63,980 nucleotides of DNA from contig JAIOPV010000129.1 of the NCBI GenBank assembly GCA_021413735.1, positions 1-63,980 on the forward strand. Direction: 5' to 3'. The translations under genes and the position numbers were made by a program. This stretch comes from Planctomycetota bacterium. Its GTDB lineage: Bacteria; Planctomycetota; Planctomycetia; Gemmatales; Gemmataceae. Below, piece after piece: positions 1-7,667 of this stretch (position 1 is its first letter; every line of letters begins with the position of its first letter). Under the pieces are notes generated by a model. That model was not told the DNA's origin. It did not search any database and saw only the letters and a list, made by a program, of their open reading frames with translations.

Positions 1-396
1 TGGGATCAAGAAGTTCATGACTTCATTGGCGAGAGCATTGCGTTGTTGAGTGGAACACCTTCGTTCCGAACCTACACGACAGCGGCACAGTTCAAGGCGG
101 CTGGCCTGGACTGGAAGGCGATGATCTTGAGCCGTTGGAAGCTGCCAGCAAGCACGGCGGCGGTCGTGTTGCTGAAAGCAGACTCGTCGTTCGAGAGCGA
201 AGAGGCTCGCGTCAACGCATTCGTCGCCGACAAGCACGGTTGCCGTGCGACGTATTTCAACATCGCCAAGACACTCAAAGGCAAGGTGTCCACGGCGACG
301 CACCTGATCGTGACGGGTTCTGCACCGACCCTGCCGATTCCCGTGACCACGGTAGCGGAGGCCATCACGCCCGCACCAATAGCGAGTGCCGCATGA
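1..396 (+). CDS. Hypothetical protein, 5'-truncated by window edge
   Basis: The reading frame is open from base 1 (starting Trp-Asp-Gln-Glu) to a TGA at 394-396, so the gene begins outside the window; the TTG at 43 is only the first start-like codon inside it. The visible 131 residues are soluble-looking, with a Lys-rich middle and an Ala/Thr/Pro-rich tail, and no signal peptide or membrane segment. I do not recognise the family. It is followed at 184 bp by small HTH genes and a primase-like gene on the same strand, so it may be part of the same mobile replication module. That is inference from position only. Confidence 0.55.
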   Translation, partial: WDQEVHDFIGESIALLSGTPSFRTYTTAAQFKAAGLDWKAMILSRWKLPASTAAVVLLKADSSFESEEARVNAFVADKHGCRATYFNIAKTLKGKVSTATHLIVTGSAPTLPIPVTTVAEAITPAPIASAA

Positions 397-579
397 GCGG
401 CGATCCGATTTCGGCTGGATTTTTAGACTGTCGAGATTGAGTTCGGTGGCGCGGCAGCGAAGCCACGGCTTTGAAGACAGCGACAGAACACTCTCCGATT
501 TCCAGCGTTTCCTATGTCGTTGACGTTCACCACGGTTGTCGTGGTCACGAGCAACACCAACTAACGGGAGACGAACACC

Positions 580-777
580 ATGGAACGCAAACTGAAGTCG
601 GGCGAGATGCTGGCGGTCACGGGCTGCACCGAGAGCCTGACGACGTCGTGGATTCGGCGGGGCGCACTGCCCAAGCCGGAAAAGGACACCGCCGGCAACT
701 TCGAGTGGGGCGGCAACGACATCGAGAATGTCCGCCGGCTGCTCGCGGCTTACAACCGCCGCAAGAAGAGCAAGTGA
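580..777 (+). CDS. Small MerR/excisionase-like helix-turn-helix protein
   Basis: This 65-residue basic protein probably binds DNA. The first half has the helix-turn-helix layout of the MerR/excisionase group (a Ser-Gly-Glu-Met start, a turn, then a Trp-Ile-Arg-Arg-Gly recognition helix), followed by a short wing and a Lys/Arg-rich tail. A good Shine-Dalgarno (GGGAGA at 566-571) fixes the ATG. Such proteins act as recombination directionality factors or repressors in integrative elements. It lies upstream of another small HTH gene and a primase-like gene on the same strand. The exact role is inferred; the fold call rests on pattern only. Confidence 0.65.
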   Translation: MERKLKSGEMLAVTGCTESLTTSWIRRGALPKPEKDTAGNFEWGGNDIENVRRLLAAYNRRKKSK

Positions 778-966
778 TTGAACACTCGCAACGAAGTCGG
801 TGCGTTCGAGACGACAACTCAACGCACCGATCCCACGACAACCACGCATTGCTCGACAGCGCTCACCGCACCGCCGGGCGACGACGTGCCCTTGGGTCTG
901 CCGTCGCCCCGGAGCTACACTCGCGTCGCTGTCAGTTCGCTAACCGACACACCAAAGGAAAACACC

Positions 967-1167
967 ATGATCGACTTCTGCACCACCGGCAACTTGGCCC
1001 GCCGCCTCGGCGTTCCCGTCTGGGCGGTCCGCCGCACTGTGGATCGCGAACTCGCCAAACCGCCGAAGCGTGCCGGCGGCTACCGCCTCCTAGCCCCCGA
1101 CGAGGTGATCCGCGTCGAGGAAGCACTGCGTGCCACCGGCCGACTTCCCCTTCGCGTCGCCAGCTAA
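967..1167 (+). CDS. Small HTH DNA-binding protein (excisionase-like)
   Basis: The product is 66 residues long and begins with a typical helix-turn-helix (NLARRLGVPVWAVRRTVDR, residues 8-26), followed by a Gly-Gly-Tyr-Arg wing and a Leu-rich helix, as in MerR-like excisionases. The frame is open further upstream, but the ATG at 967 follows a purine-rich AAAGGAAAA stretch and places the HTH at the N terminus, so I prefer it. It is the second small HTH gene in a row before the primase-like gene at 1242. Together they look like the regulatory end of a phage- or plasmid-type replication module (inference). Confidence 0.65.
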   Translation: MIDFCTTGNLARRLGVPVWAVRRTVDRELAKPPKRAGGYRLLAPDEVIRVEEALRATGRLPLRVAS

Positions 1168-1241
1168 CCCGTAAACGCCGACAACCGGGGAGCCACCCCC
1201 GGTTGCCGTATCTTTTGCCACCCCATCCGGATGACATACTC

Positions 1242-4200
1242 ATGGTAGCTCCATCAGCCCTCTCGCGCAACGACACGACGCCAGAACCCACGCCGACCAG
1301 CGCCACACGCTCCAAGCACGCAATCGAGCGGTCGCCCAAGCGACCCCAGCCACTGCGACTGGAACCCGACGGCATCCCGATGGAACTGCGACGCCAGCCG
1401 AACTGGGTGGCGTGGCGGTACGTGCTGACGAAGGGTAAGGACAAAAAGACTCGCTGGACCAAAGTGCCGACGGACGCCCGTTTCTGGCGATGCCCCGAAC
1501 TCGGCATGAATGCCAAATCCACAGACCCATCGACGTGGACGACGTTCGACACCGCCCTGTGGTATTACTGGGAGCCAATCGGGGCGGACGGCATCTGCTT
1601 CGTCTTCTCGGAAGCAGACCCGTTCTGCGGCGTGGACCTCGACGACTCGTATGACCCGGTCGCCAAGTGCCTGAAGGACTGGGCACGGCCAATCGTCGAA
1701 TCGCTCGACTCGTACACCGAAATCAGTCCCAGCGGGACCGGTGTGAAGGTGTTCTTGAAGGGCGAGATTCCGGGGCCACGTCGCAAGAAGGGCGACGTGG
1801 AGATGTACGACCGCGACCGCGTCTTCACGGTCACGGGTCACCACTTGCCCGGCACGCCGGAAACGGTCAACGAACGCCCCGACGCACTACGCCGCCTCTA
1901 CACGCAGACGTTCGGCCCGATCAAGCCACCGCAGCAACCGAAAGCTGTGACAAAGGCTTCCGCTGCGACTGCGTCAGCCTTCCCCGATGAGCCGGTTCCA
2001 GACATCGGCGGGCTGGGCGTCGATGAACTCGTTCGACTGGCATCCGCCGGCCCGAAGGGGGACAAGTTCAAGCGACTGTGGTCGGGCGACTTTAGCGGCT
2101 ACGAGTCGCAGAGCGCGGCCGACATGGCGTTGTGTTCGATCCTGGCCTACTGGTGCCGCCGGAACGCGGCCCAGATGGACTCGATGTTCCGCCGCTCCGG
2201 GTTGTCCCGTCCCAAGTGGAATCGCCCCAGCTACCGAGAGCCAACGCTTCGCAAGGCGATCAGCGGTTGTACGCGGGTGTACGAGCCAGCCGCTCGGACG
2301 CTGCCGTTCACGCCCGAAGAGTACGCCGAACTTGTGCTGCTGCTCGCGCTGCTCGACATGCCGGGTGAGCCAACGACGCCTGCACCGACATCTGCTTCTC
2401 CCTCGGAAATCGCGCCTGACTCCGGTCCCGAACTGACCGTTGAGCCACCGGTCGAGCCGCCCCACGAATCGACGTCCGAGCAACTTGCCCGGATGGATCG
2501 CCTCCACGCGGGCGAACTGGCCGAAACCGACGCCTCACTCCCGCGCGCCGGGCAATGGGCTTCTGCTCACAGCAGCGGGGCGGCCGTGTATATCGACCAA
2601 GACCCGCCCGATCACCCCGCCCACGTCGTGCGTCAGACGATTGCCAACGCCGGCATCCGCCGCAGTCTCACCGTCTTGCGGTCGGGGCACGAGGTTGATG
2701 CCGCCGCGTCAACACTGCGAACCGGTGTCGGGTCGGGTACGCACGTCGCGCAGTACCCGAAGCGGACCGCCGCGAACTGCCGGAACCTCGGCGAAGTTCA
2801 GCAGGCACAGCAAATCGGCCTCGCGGCCGGGTCGGCAGTCTGCCCTTCGTGTCCGTACAACCTGGACGGCACGTGCGTGTACCAGAAGGAAATGGAACTT
2901 GCGAGCGGTGCCGACCACCGGGTCGTGTCGTCGGCTCGTGCGGCCGGGAACCTAGCCCAGATGGCGAAGGACGTCGATGCGGTGTTTCTCCTGCGCGATG
3001 CCCTGGACGTCCTGGCACCTCACGCGGCCGTGAGCGGGGTCCGCCGCGAACATTTGGCGGTGATTGCAGACGCAGCGGGCCGGGCGGCGAAGAATGCTCG
3101 CTTCCGGGGGCGTCCGGGGGTGTGGTGGCAGTCGCTCCGCGATGTTGCGGAAGCCGTTTCCACAAGACGGGCGGCAGGGATTCCGGTTGCGATCCCGCTG
3201 CCAAGTTCCAAGAAGCCGCCGTCGCTCTGGGGCGTGACGTTATGGGGCGCGTTGCGTGGTGCAGACTGCCGAGCGCCTGCGTTACCAGGCGGGCTGATTC
3301 GGTTGCTCACGGCAGCGGCGAGCGGGCGACTGCGGGCGTTGGAGTTGCACCCCGGCGAGTGCGGCGACGGACTGCTTCTTGTGGGCGTCTGGCTGCCGTG
3401 CGTGCCGCCGAACGTCACCGTGTTCGCTGTGGAGGTGCTGAGACGGGGTGGGTTGGCAGACGTGGGTTTGACGGCAACGGACATCACAACGGCGGTTCCG
3501 CCTGCGTGGACGGCTCGTGCGGTCCAAATCCCACGGCGGCGGGTCGCTCGCCAGCGGCCTGGGGCTGTGGTGGCATTGCTGCGTGGGTTTCTGGCTCGGC
3601 ATCCCGGTGAGCGGGTGTGCGTACTGCTACCGGGTCGCCGGGCGCTGGCGGAAGCCCTGGCGGTTGAAGTCGTGAAGCTGCTGGAACCCACGGAGGCGGC
3701 GCTCGTCAGTTTGGTCCCGTGGCACGGTGATGGCGGTGGCTGCAAGCTGCCGGCTTGCGACCGGGTGGTCGGGTTCGGCGTTCCAGGGGTTCCGCCGAGT
3801 TCGGTACGGCGGCGGCTGATTCAGGCCGGGGATGGTGATTCGGCACGCACGGATGGCGATTGGGGAACTCGCAGTTGGACGGGACGCGATGCCGGAGGGG
3901 CTGAAATTGCGGTGGCCGAACAGGGGTATCGTCATGCGGCGTGGCAGAGCGCCTACCGCGAGTTGGTGGAAGATTCGTTGCGCCGGCGGCTGGTCGGCGT
4001 GGCGGTGCCAGTCGTGCTGATGACGGATTTTGAGCTTGGGGTGCCTCTGTCGGTATGCCCACCGGCTTTGCGTCCGAAGTACCAGGATTTACTGGCGGCG
4101 GTGGACGCTGAACTGGCTGAATCCAAATCGGCGGAAAACGTAAGAGGAAGAAAGGAAACATCCTCTTACGTTTTCCGCCGATTGGAGGAGTGCGGGGCTG

Positions 4201-4340
4201 CCACTGCCAGAATCGCTGCGAGGGCCGGGATCGCGGTCCGAACCGCCGGTGATCGACTCAAGGTGATGGAACGAAGTGGATTGGTGGCTGCGATCAGAAA
4301 CGAGAAGGGCCGGTTGCGGGGCTGGGTTCGGCCGGGGTAG
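1242..4340 (+). CDS. Primase/polymerase-like and helicase-like replication fusion protein
   Basis: About 1,032 residues. Residues ~45-225 resemble the archaeo-eukaryotic primase fold of phage NrS-1-type primase-polymerases, with an acidic GVDLDD motif (130-135), a SPSGTGVK segment and a YDRDRVFTVTGHH segment. Residues ~260-345 match the helix-bundle domain that follows in that family (ADMALCSILAYWCRR). After a Pro-rich linker there are four cysteines (C513, C534, C537, C545; CPSCPY motif) spaced like the Fe-S domain of XPD/DinG helicases, and a degenerate Walker-B-like FLLRDALDVL. I see no Walker A. The last ~60 residues look like a winged helix. The frame is open back to 471, but the stretch before 1242 overlaps the HTH genes out of frame and is compositionally poor. 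Role inferred: replication initiation of a mobile element. Confidence 0.7.
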   Translation: MVAPSALSRNDTTPEPTPTSATRSKHAIERSPKRPQPLRLEPDGIPMELRRQPNWVAWRYVLTKGKDKKTRWTKVPTDARFWRCPELGMNAKSTDPSTWTTFDTALWYYWEPIGADGICFVFSEADPFCGVDLDDSYDPVAKCLKDWARPIVESLDSYTEISPSGTGVKVFLKGEIPGPRRKKGDVEMYDRDRVFTVTGHHLPGTPETVNERPDALRRLYTQTFGPIKPPQQPKAVTKASAATASAFPDEPVPDIGGLGVDELVRLASAGPKGDKFKRLWSGDFSGYESQSAADMALCSILAYWCRRNAAQMDSMFRRSGLSRPKWNRPSYREPTLRKAISGCTRVYEPAARTLPFTPEEYAELVLLLALLDMPGEPTTPAPTSASPSEIAPDSGPELTVEPPVEPPHESTSEQLARMDRLHAGELAETDASLPRAGQWASAHSSGAAVYIDQDPPDHPAHVVRQTIANAGIRRSLTVLRSGHEVDAAASTLRTGVGSGTHVAQYPKRTAANCRNLGEVQQAQQIGLAAGSAVCPSCPYNLDGTCVYQKEMELASGADHRVVSSARAAGNLAQMAKDVDAVFLLRDALDVLAPHAAVSGVRREHLAVIADAAGRAAKNARFRGRPGVWWQSLRDVAEAVSTRRAAGIPVAIPLPSSKKPPSLWGVTLWGALRGADCRAPALPGGLIRLLTAAASGRLRALELHPGECGDGLLLVGVWLPCVPPNVTVFAVEVLRRGGLADVGLTATDITTAVPPAWTARAVQIPRRRVARQRPGAVVALLRGFLARHPGERVCVLLPGRRALAEALAVEVVKLLEPTEAALVSLVPWHGDGGGCKLPACDRVVGFGVPGVPPSSVRRRLIQAGDGDSARTDGDWGTRSWTGRDAGGAEIAVAEQGYRHAAWQSAYRELVEDSLRRRLVGVAVPVVLMTDFELGVPLSVCPPALRPKYQDLLAAVDAELAESKSAENVRGRKETSSYVFRRLEECGAATARIAARAGIAVRTAGDRLKVMERSGLVAAIRNEKGRLRGWVRPG
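4126..4183. repeat. Perfect 23-bp inverted repeat inside the primase-like gene
   Basis: Arms at 4126-4148 and 4161-4183 are exact reverse complements, separated by 12 purine-rich bases. The arms carry the motif AAAACGTAAGAGGA. The repeat lies in coding sequence, at the boundary between the helicase-like part and the C-terminal winged helix. Confidence 0.9.
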
Positions 4341-4718
4341 GATCGGGTCGCAGGGACGCCCGCAACTTCAACGCGGTCGCTGTGATTGCCTTTGGGAGTG
4401 GCGGGGGCAGTCGTAGTTTCGGATTACTGCACTGGGGCTGCCGATGCGTGTGGGTCGGCAGCTTTCTCGACTGTCGCACCAGTCTAAGAGTCGAGCCGAT
4501 TTGGGGTCGCGCACCTTTGAGATGAAATCACATCGGCTGTGGGTGTGCATGATGGTCGGTCGTGTGCCCAGCGTGACCGCACACGCGGCGGCAGTTTTTG
4601 GGATGCCATTCCTTCTGAAGAGGGGTGGTCAAGATGAGAAAGGCCGTTTACCCTTCACTGTGTTCATTTCCGGTGTTCGCGAGTTCAACACTGGGCACTC
4701 GCCCAAAACAGCCAACTG
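4341..4718. other. Intergenic, no convincing gene
   Basis: A 91-codon open frame from an ATG at 4444 is present, but it has no Shine-Dalgarno, no recognisable motif and an unconvincing composition. I see no hairpin or repeat here. It presumably holds the end of the primase transcript and the promoter of the next gene. Confidence 0.4.
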
Positions 4719-5348
4719 ATGGACAATCTGATCCTCCCGCTGGGACAACATGGCCTCGATCCCTTGCCGGACATCGACCCGATCCGGTCCCTGCTGCATT
4801 CGCTCTGGTCGGACACTTTCTGGATTTGCGACCGGGTTGCCTCAATCGTGGCGGCGGGTACTGATCTGCCGGAAGTTCGCCGAGAACTGGCATATCTGCG
4901 TGGCGACACGGATGACGCTCTACAAAATGCCGCCCGTCTGATCGAACTCCTCTTCGCTGGCTATGCGGTCGATCTTGAAAAACGCATCCGCAGAGGAACC
5001 TCCCCGCCCTACTTCAGGGCAGGAGTGTCAATGGCCCGTCATGATATCCAAGCCCTCGGTCAGCACCGACTCGATCCGCCATCAAACGTAGATGCCGTGC
5101 GGTTCTTCCTCAATGCGAGTAAGACGCACTTGATTCACCTCAATGAACACCGCGTTGCGTTCCAGAAGATGTGGGAGAGCGATCCAGTGAGTTCTACGGG
5201 GGAACTTGCCGAAGTGCAGAGATTGGCGGAACAGACGCGACATCACGTTGCTCGACTCACCGAAGTCCTGCTCGCGGGCGGGCGGATCGACTTGGCCAAG
5301 ATCGGCCCGGCAAGGGATACTCTTCGCTTGTTTCGGCCCGCCGCTTAA
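4719..5348 (+). CDS. Hypothetical protein with two internal repeats
   Basis: The 209-residue product consists of two similar halves of about 100 residues. The first begins LGQHGLDPLPDIDPIRSLL and ends LLFAGYAVDLEKR; the second begins LGQHRLDPPSNVDAVRFFL and ends LLAGGRIDLAKI. Both look all-helical and soluble. There is no signal peptide or catalytic motif that I recognise. It is followed after 24 bp by the family-repeat genes at 5373 and 6024, suggesting co-transcription of lineage-specific cargo. Function unknown; the duplication itself is visible directly. Confidence 0.7.
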   Translation: MDNLILPLGQHGLDPLPDIDPIRSLLHSLWSDTFWICDRVASIVAAGTDLPEVRRELAYLRGDTDDALQNAARLIELLFAGYAVDLEKRIRRGTSPPYFRAGVSMARHDIQALGQHRLDPPSNVDAVRFFLNASKTHLIHLNEHRVAFQKMWESDPVSSTGELAEVQRLAEQTRHHVARLTEVLLAGGRIDLAKIGPARDTLRLFRPAA

Positions 5349-5372
5349 ACGCATTGGTTCAACTGTGGTGAC

Positions 5373-6019
5373 GTGGATTCACTGTGCAAGATGCTGCGTC
5401 CCCTCGACTACGGTGTTGCCATCCAGTTCAGTGAGCGGAAGTGGCGGCTTTTCGGAGTCGCGTGTGTGCGTCGTGTAATGCGTGCATTCAAGGATCAGCG
5501 AACTCGTGATTTGGTGGATATTGTCGAGAGGCGGGCGGATGGCATGCTCACCCACGAAGAAGTCGAACATTATTGGGAACAGGCTCGCAACCCACCAAAC
5601 ACCGATACCGAGGAAGTTGATAATTGCTCGCCTGATGAACGGGCTGCCCACTGTGTTTTCCAATCGCTCCGCGCCATTTCATTCGGGTCGTTTGATGTCC
5701 CCCAGGCTTCCGAGTCGGCGAGATGGGCACGGAGTTCAGCGAGTCAGGCGAAACCCGAAGAAGAGGCCCAGATCGACTCCGAGAGGTCTTCGGCAACCCG
5801 TTCCACCCCGTTGCGATTGAGCCGTCGTGGCTTACCTCAACTGTCGTGCTGCTCGCCCAGCAGATGTATGAGAGCCGAGATTTCACCGCAATGCCAATCC
5901 TGGCCGACGCCCTTCAAGACGCTGGCTGCGATGAACCCATCACCCTCGCTCACTGTCAGTGTGAAGAGCCGCACGTTCGTGGGTGCTGGTTGAGCGACCT
6001 GCTGCTTGGGAAGGCGTGA
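5373..6019 (+). pseudogene. Frameshifted copy of a Gemmataceae-specific protein family
   Basis: The first ~135 codons read in one frame (ERKWRLFGVACVRRVMRAF, then an acidic helical stretch). At about 5775-5785 the similarity continues in another frame (LREVFGNPFHPVAIEP, MPILADALQDAGC, VRGCWLSDLLLGK) and ends at 6019. The intact relative directly downstream (6024) has the same C-terminal block, so a one-base shift has broken this copy, or there is a sequencing error. The normal N terminus (MTE-x-EWL-x-x-TDP) is also missing. Proteins with this architecture are common in multiple copies in Gemmata-type genomes; their function is unknown to me. Confidence 0.7.
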
Positions 6020-6023
6020 GACC

Positions 6024-6662
6024 ATGACTGAACTGGAATGGCTGGCGGCGACCGACCCGACGCCAATGCTCTCCCATATTGGTGTTGACCCGCGAGATCG
6101 CAGAATCCTCTTGTACGCGTCTCGAATTCTGTCCGGCCGTCCGGACCTCTTGACGCCTGATCTAAAGCGTTGGGCCGACGTGGTAGATAAAGTGTGTGCT
6201 GGCGAGACGGATGTGGAATCTCTCAACGGCATGCAGAGGACGGCGGAGTGGAACGTTCTTCCGTTGGCCCTGCATGGTTGGTCAGGCACCCGCGCACATT
6301 ACGCCGCAGTCGCCCACATCATCCTCCACGTGGGTGGTGACCTAGAAGAGTATGAATTCAACATCCCTCCCGAAGAACTTCAACCTGTACGCCGAGCATG
6401 TGCCGAGATCATTCGCGATATCTTCGGCAATCCGTTTCGCCCGGTCGCGCTCGATCAATCTTGGCTCACGTCCACGGTCCTTGCCCTGGCGCGTGAGATG
6501 TACTCGTCACGTGATTTCTCCGCGATGCCGATCCTGGCCGACGCACTGCAAGACGCGGGTTGTGATAGCGACGACTTGCTGAACCATCTTCGGGGCGAAG
6601 GGCCACATTATCGTGGGTGCTGGGCACTCGATCTTGTTCTTGGGAAGTCCTTAACGCCGTGA
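6024..6662 (+). CDS. Gemmataceae-specific protein (TDPTPML...FGNPFRPV...RGCW family)
   Basis: This 212-residue protein begins MTELEWLAATDPTPML and ends in a conserved block IIRDIFGNPFRPVALD, SWLTSTVLALAREMY, MPILADALQDAGCD, YRGCWALDLVLGK. I recognise the layout from many paralogous planctomycete proteins, often annotated only as hypothetical or SMI1-like. No membrane segment or catalytic motif is evident. The ATG at 6024 is preferred over an upstream TTG because it gives the family's standard N terminus. The frameshifted paralogue lies immediately upstream, so this is a tandem duplication. Function unknown. Confidence 0.85.
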   Translation: MTELEWLAATDPTPMLSHIGVDPRDRRILLYASRILSGRPDLLTPDLKRWADVVDKVCAGETDVESLNGMQRTAEWNVLPLALHGWSGTRAHYAAVAHIILHVGGDLEEYEFNIPPEELQPVRRACAEIIRDIFGNPFRPVALDQSWLTSTVLALAREMYSSRDFSAMPILADALQDAGCDSDDLLNHLRGEGPHYRGCWALDLVLGKSLTP

Positions 6663-7004
6663 CGAGCCTGATCGGGTCGTTGCTCGGAATTGGATCGGAA
6701 CAGGAAGCGCCTTTCGCATCTCGGCTTTGGCGTTACAGGATGGTTGGCCGAGGATGCAATCTTCCTGCTGAGGGCGGAAGGGTTCGACGTTTCGGACGAC
6801 CCAAATCAGCTTCAAATCCGAGTAACCATCACGTTCGCCGAACTCGATCAGAATCATGTCGTTCCGAACATGGTGCCGATGGATGTGCGTGGCGTTTGGT
6901 ATCCTTGCTGTAATCTCGGCTCTCGAAGACGTTGAAGTAACTGGTCCGGTGACCGACCACTTTTCCGCTGTCTGTACTTCTCCCTCTTCCCTCCTCCGCC
7001 ATTG
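6663..7004. other. Intergenic, no convincing gene
   Basis: Weak open frames exist on both strands (for example 6690-6935 plus and 6651-6857 minus), and they overlap each other. Neither has a clear ribosome binding site or recognisable motif. The 3' end of the leftward gene at 7005 abuts this stretch, so it may be mostly terminator sequence between convergent genes. Confidence 0.35.
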
Positions 7005-7331
7005 CTAATCAGTCCAAGCCATGCCTGATCGTCCATCGTTGTCGAACCATACCACGGTAAAGCTTAGCCCGATGCAGTCGTGGTAGAAGGTCCACCTGTC
7101 GTCAATTCCACGGTCATCCTCACGTTTGTGAGGCGTGCCCATGATTGCCACCACCTGTTCGTGTGTCATCCCCACTTCAACTTTATCCCTGTCCCCGGTA
7201 CTCGGCAGGTGACCGTATCTCACCAAAAAGAGGGGCAACCACAAGAGATTTGGGGGGCAGCAGCAACCGAAGAACATGCCGGCAATGAGTAGAACGTAGC
7301 AAGTGGTCGAGCGAGATTTCCACATCCACAT
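7005..7331 (-). CDS. BamE/SmpA-like membrane-anchored protein
   Basis: From the ATG at 7331 (or 7325, which has an AGGG at better spacing) the product is about 108 residues. An N-terminal hydrophobic segment CYVLLIAGMFFGCCC is followed by a second hydrophobic stretch, so it is membrane-anchored and possibly a lipoprotein. The C-terminal domain has the BamE/SmpA/OmlA signature: VEVGMTHEQVVAIMGTP, followed by strands ending in a W-x-F-D-N-D-G-R turn. In proteobacteria this fold is part of outer-membrane assembly; in planctomycetes it is widespread with unknown partners. The frame is open upstream to 7490, but that part is low-complexity and unlikely to be translated. Confidence 0.6.
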   Translation of the reverse strand: MWMWKSRSTTCYVLLIAGMFFGCCCPPNLLWLPLFLVRYGHLPSTGDRDKVEVGMTHEQVVAIMGTPHKREDDRGIDDRWTFYHDCIGLSFTVVWFDNDGRSGMAWTD

Positions 7332-7499
7332 CCCTGAATCGTCTTTTGCGACCTTCTCTTGCGGCCATCGAGTTTGCGGAAGTGGGCCATTCTCATTACT
7401 TGGTGGATCGGGAAGCATGGCATCGCCTGAACTGGCCTTCAACATCCTTGCAACTCGCCCCAGTTTGGCACACGACCCGGTCTCGCACAATACTCACAC

Positions 7500-7667
7500 T
7501 CACTGCACCTCGATCACGATGCCGCCGAACCTCGCCTCATCCGCGTGACACTTCACGCCGTCAATGAAGCAGTCGTGCCCTTGGTACTCTTCACCGGTGT
7601 CCGCGTACTCTGCCACGAACCCATGAACGACCACCGTTCGAGTAACCAAGCCGTCGGTGTGTCTCCA
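7500..7667 (-). CDS. Short in-frame ORF directly after the stop of the next gene
   Basis: On the minus strand, immediately downstream of the TGA (7668-7670) of the zinc-ribbon gene, the same frame stays open for 55 codons and ends at TGA 7500-7502. The translation (VVVHGFVAEYADTGEEY, DCFIDGVKCHADEARFGGIVIEV) looks like genuine protein, with GC-rich third positions. Possible starts are TTG or GTG; there is no ATG. It could be a separate short gene, the remnant of a duplicated domain, or a 3' extension cut off by a nonsense mutation. Confidence 0.35.
   Translation of the reverse strand, partial: WRHTDGLVTRTVVVHGFVAEYADTGEEYQGHDCFIDGVKCHADEARFGGIVIEVQ

Noticed and set aside
471-1241. Long N-terminal extension of the primase-like frame
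   Set aside because: The frame is open but overlaps two HTH genes in another frame, is rich in Arg/His/Pro typical of shadow translation, and the domain similarity starts only after 1242.
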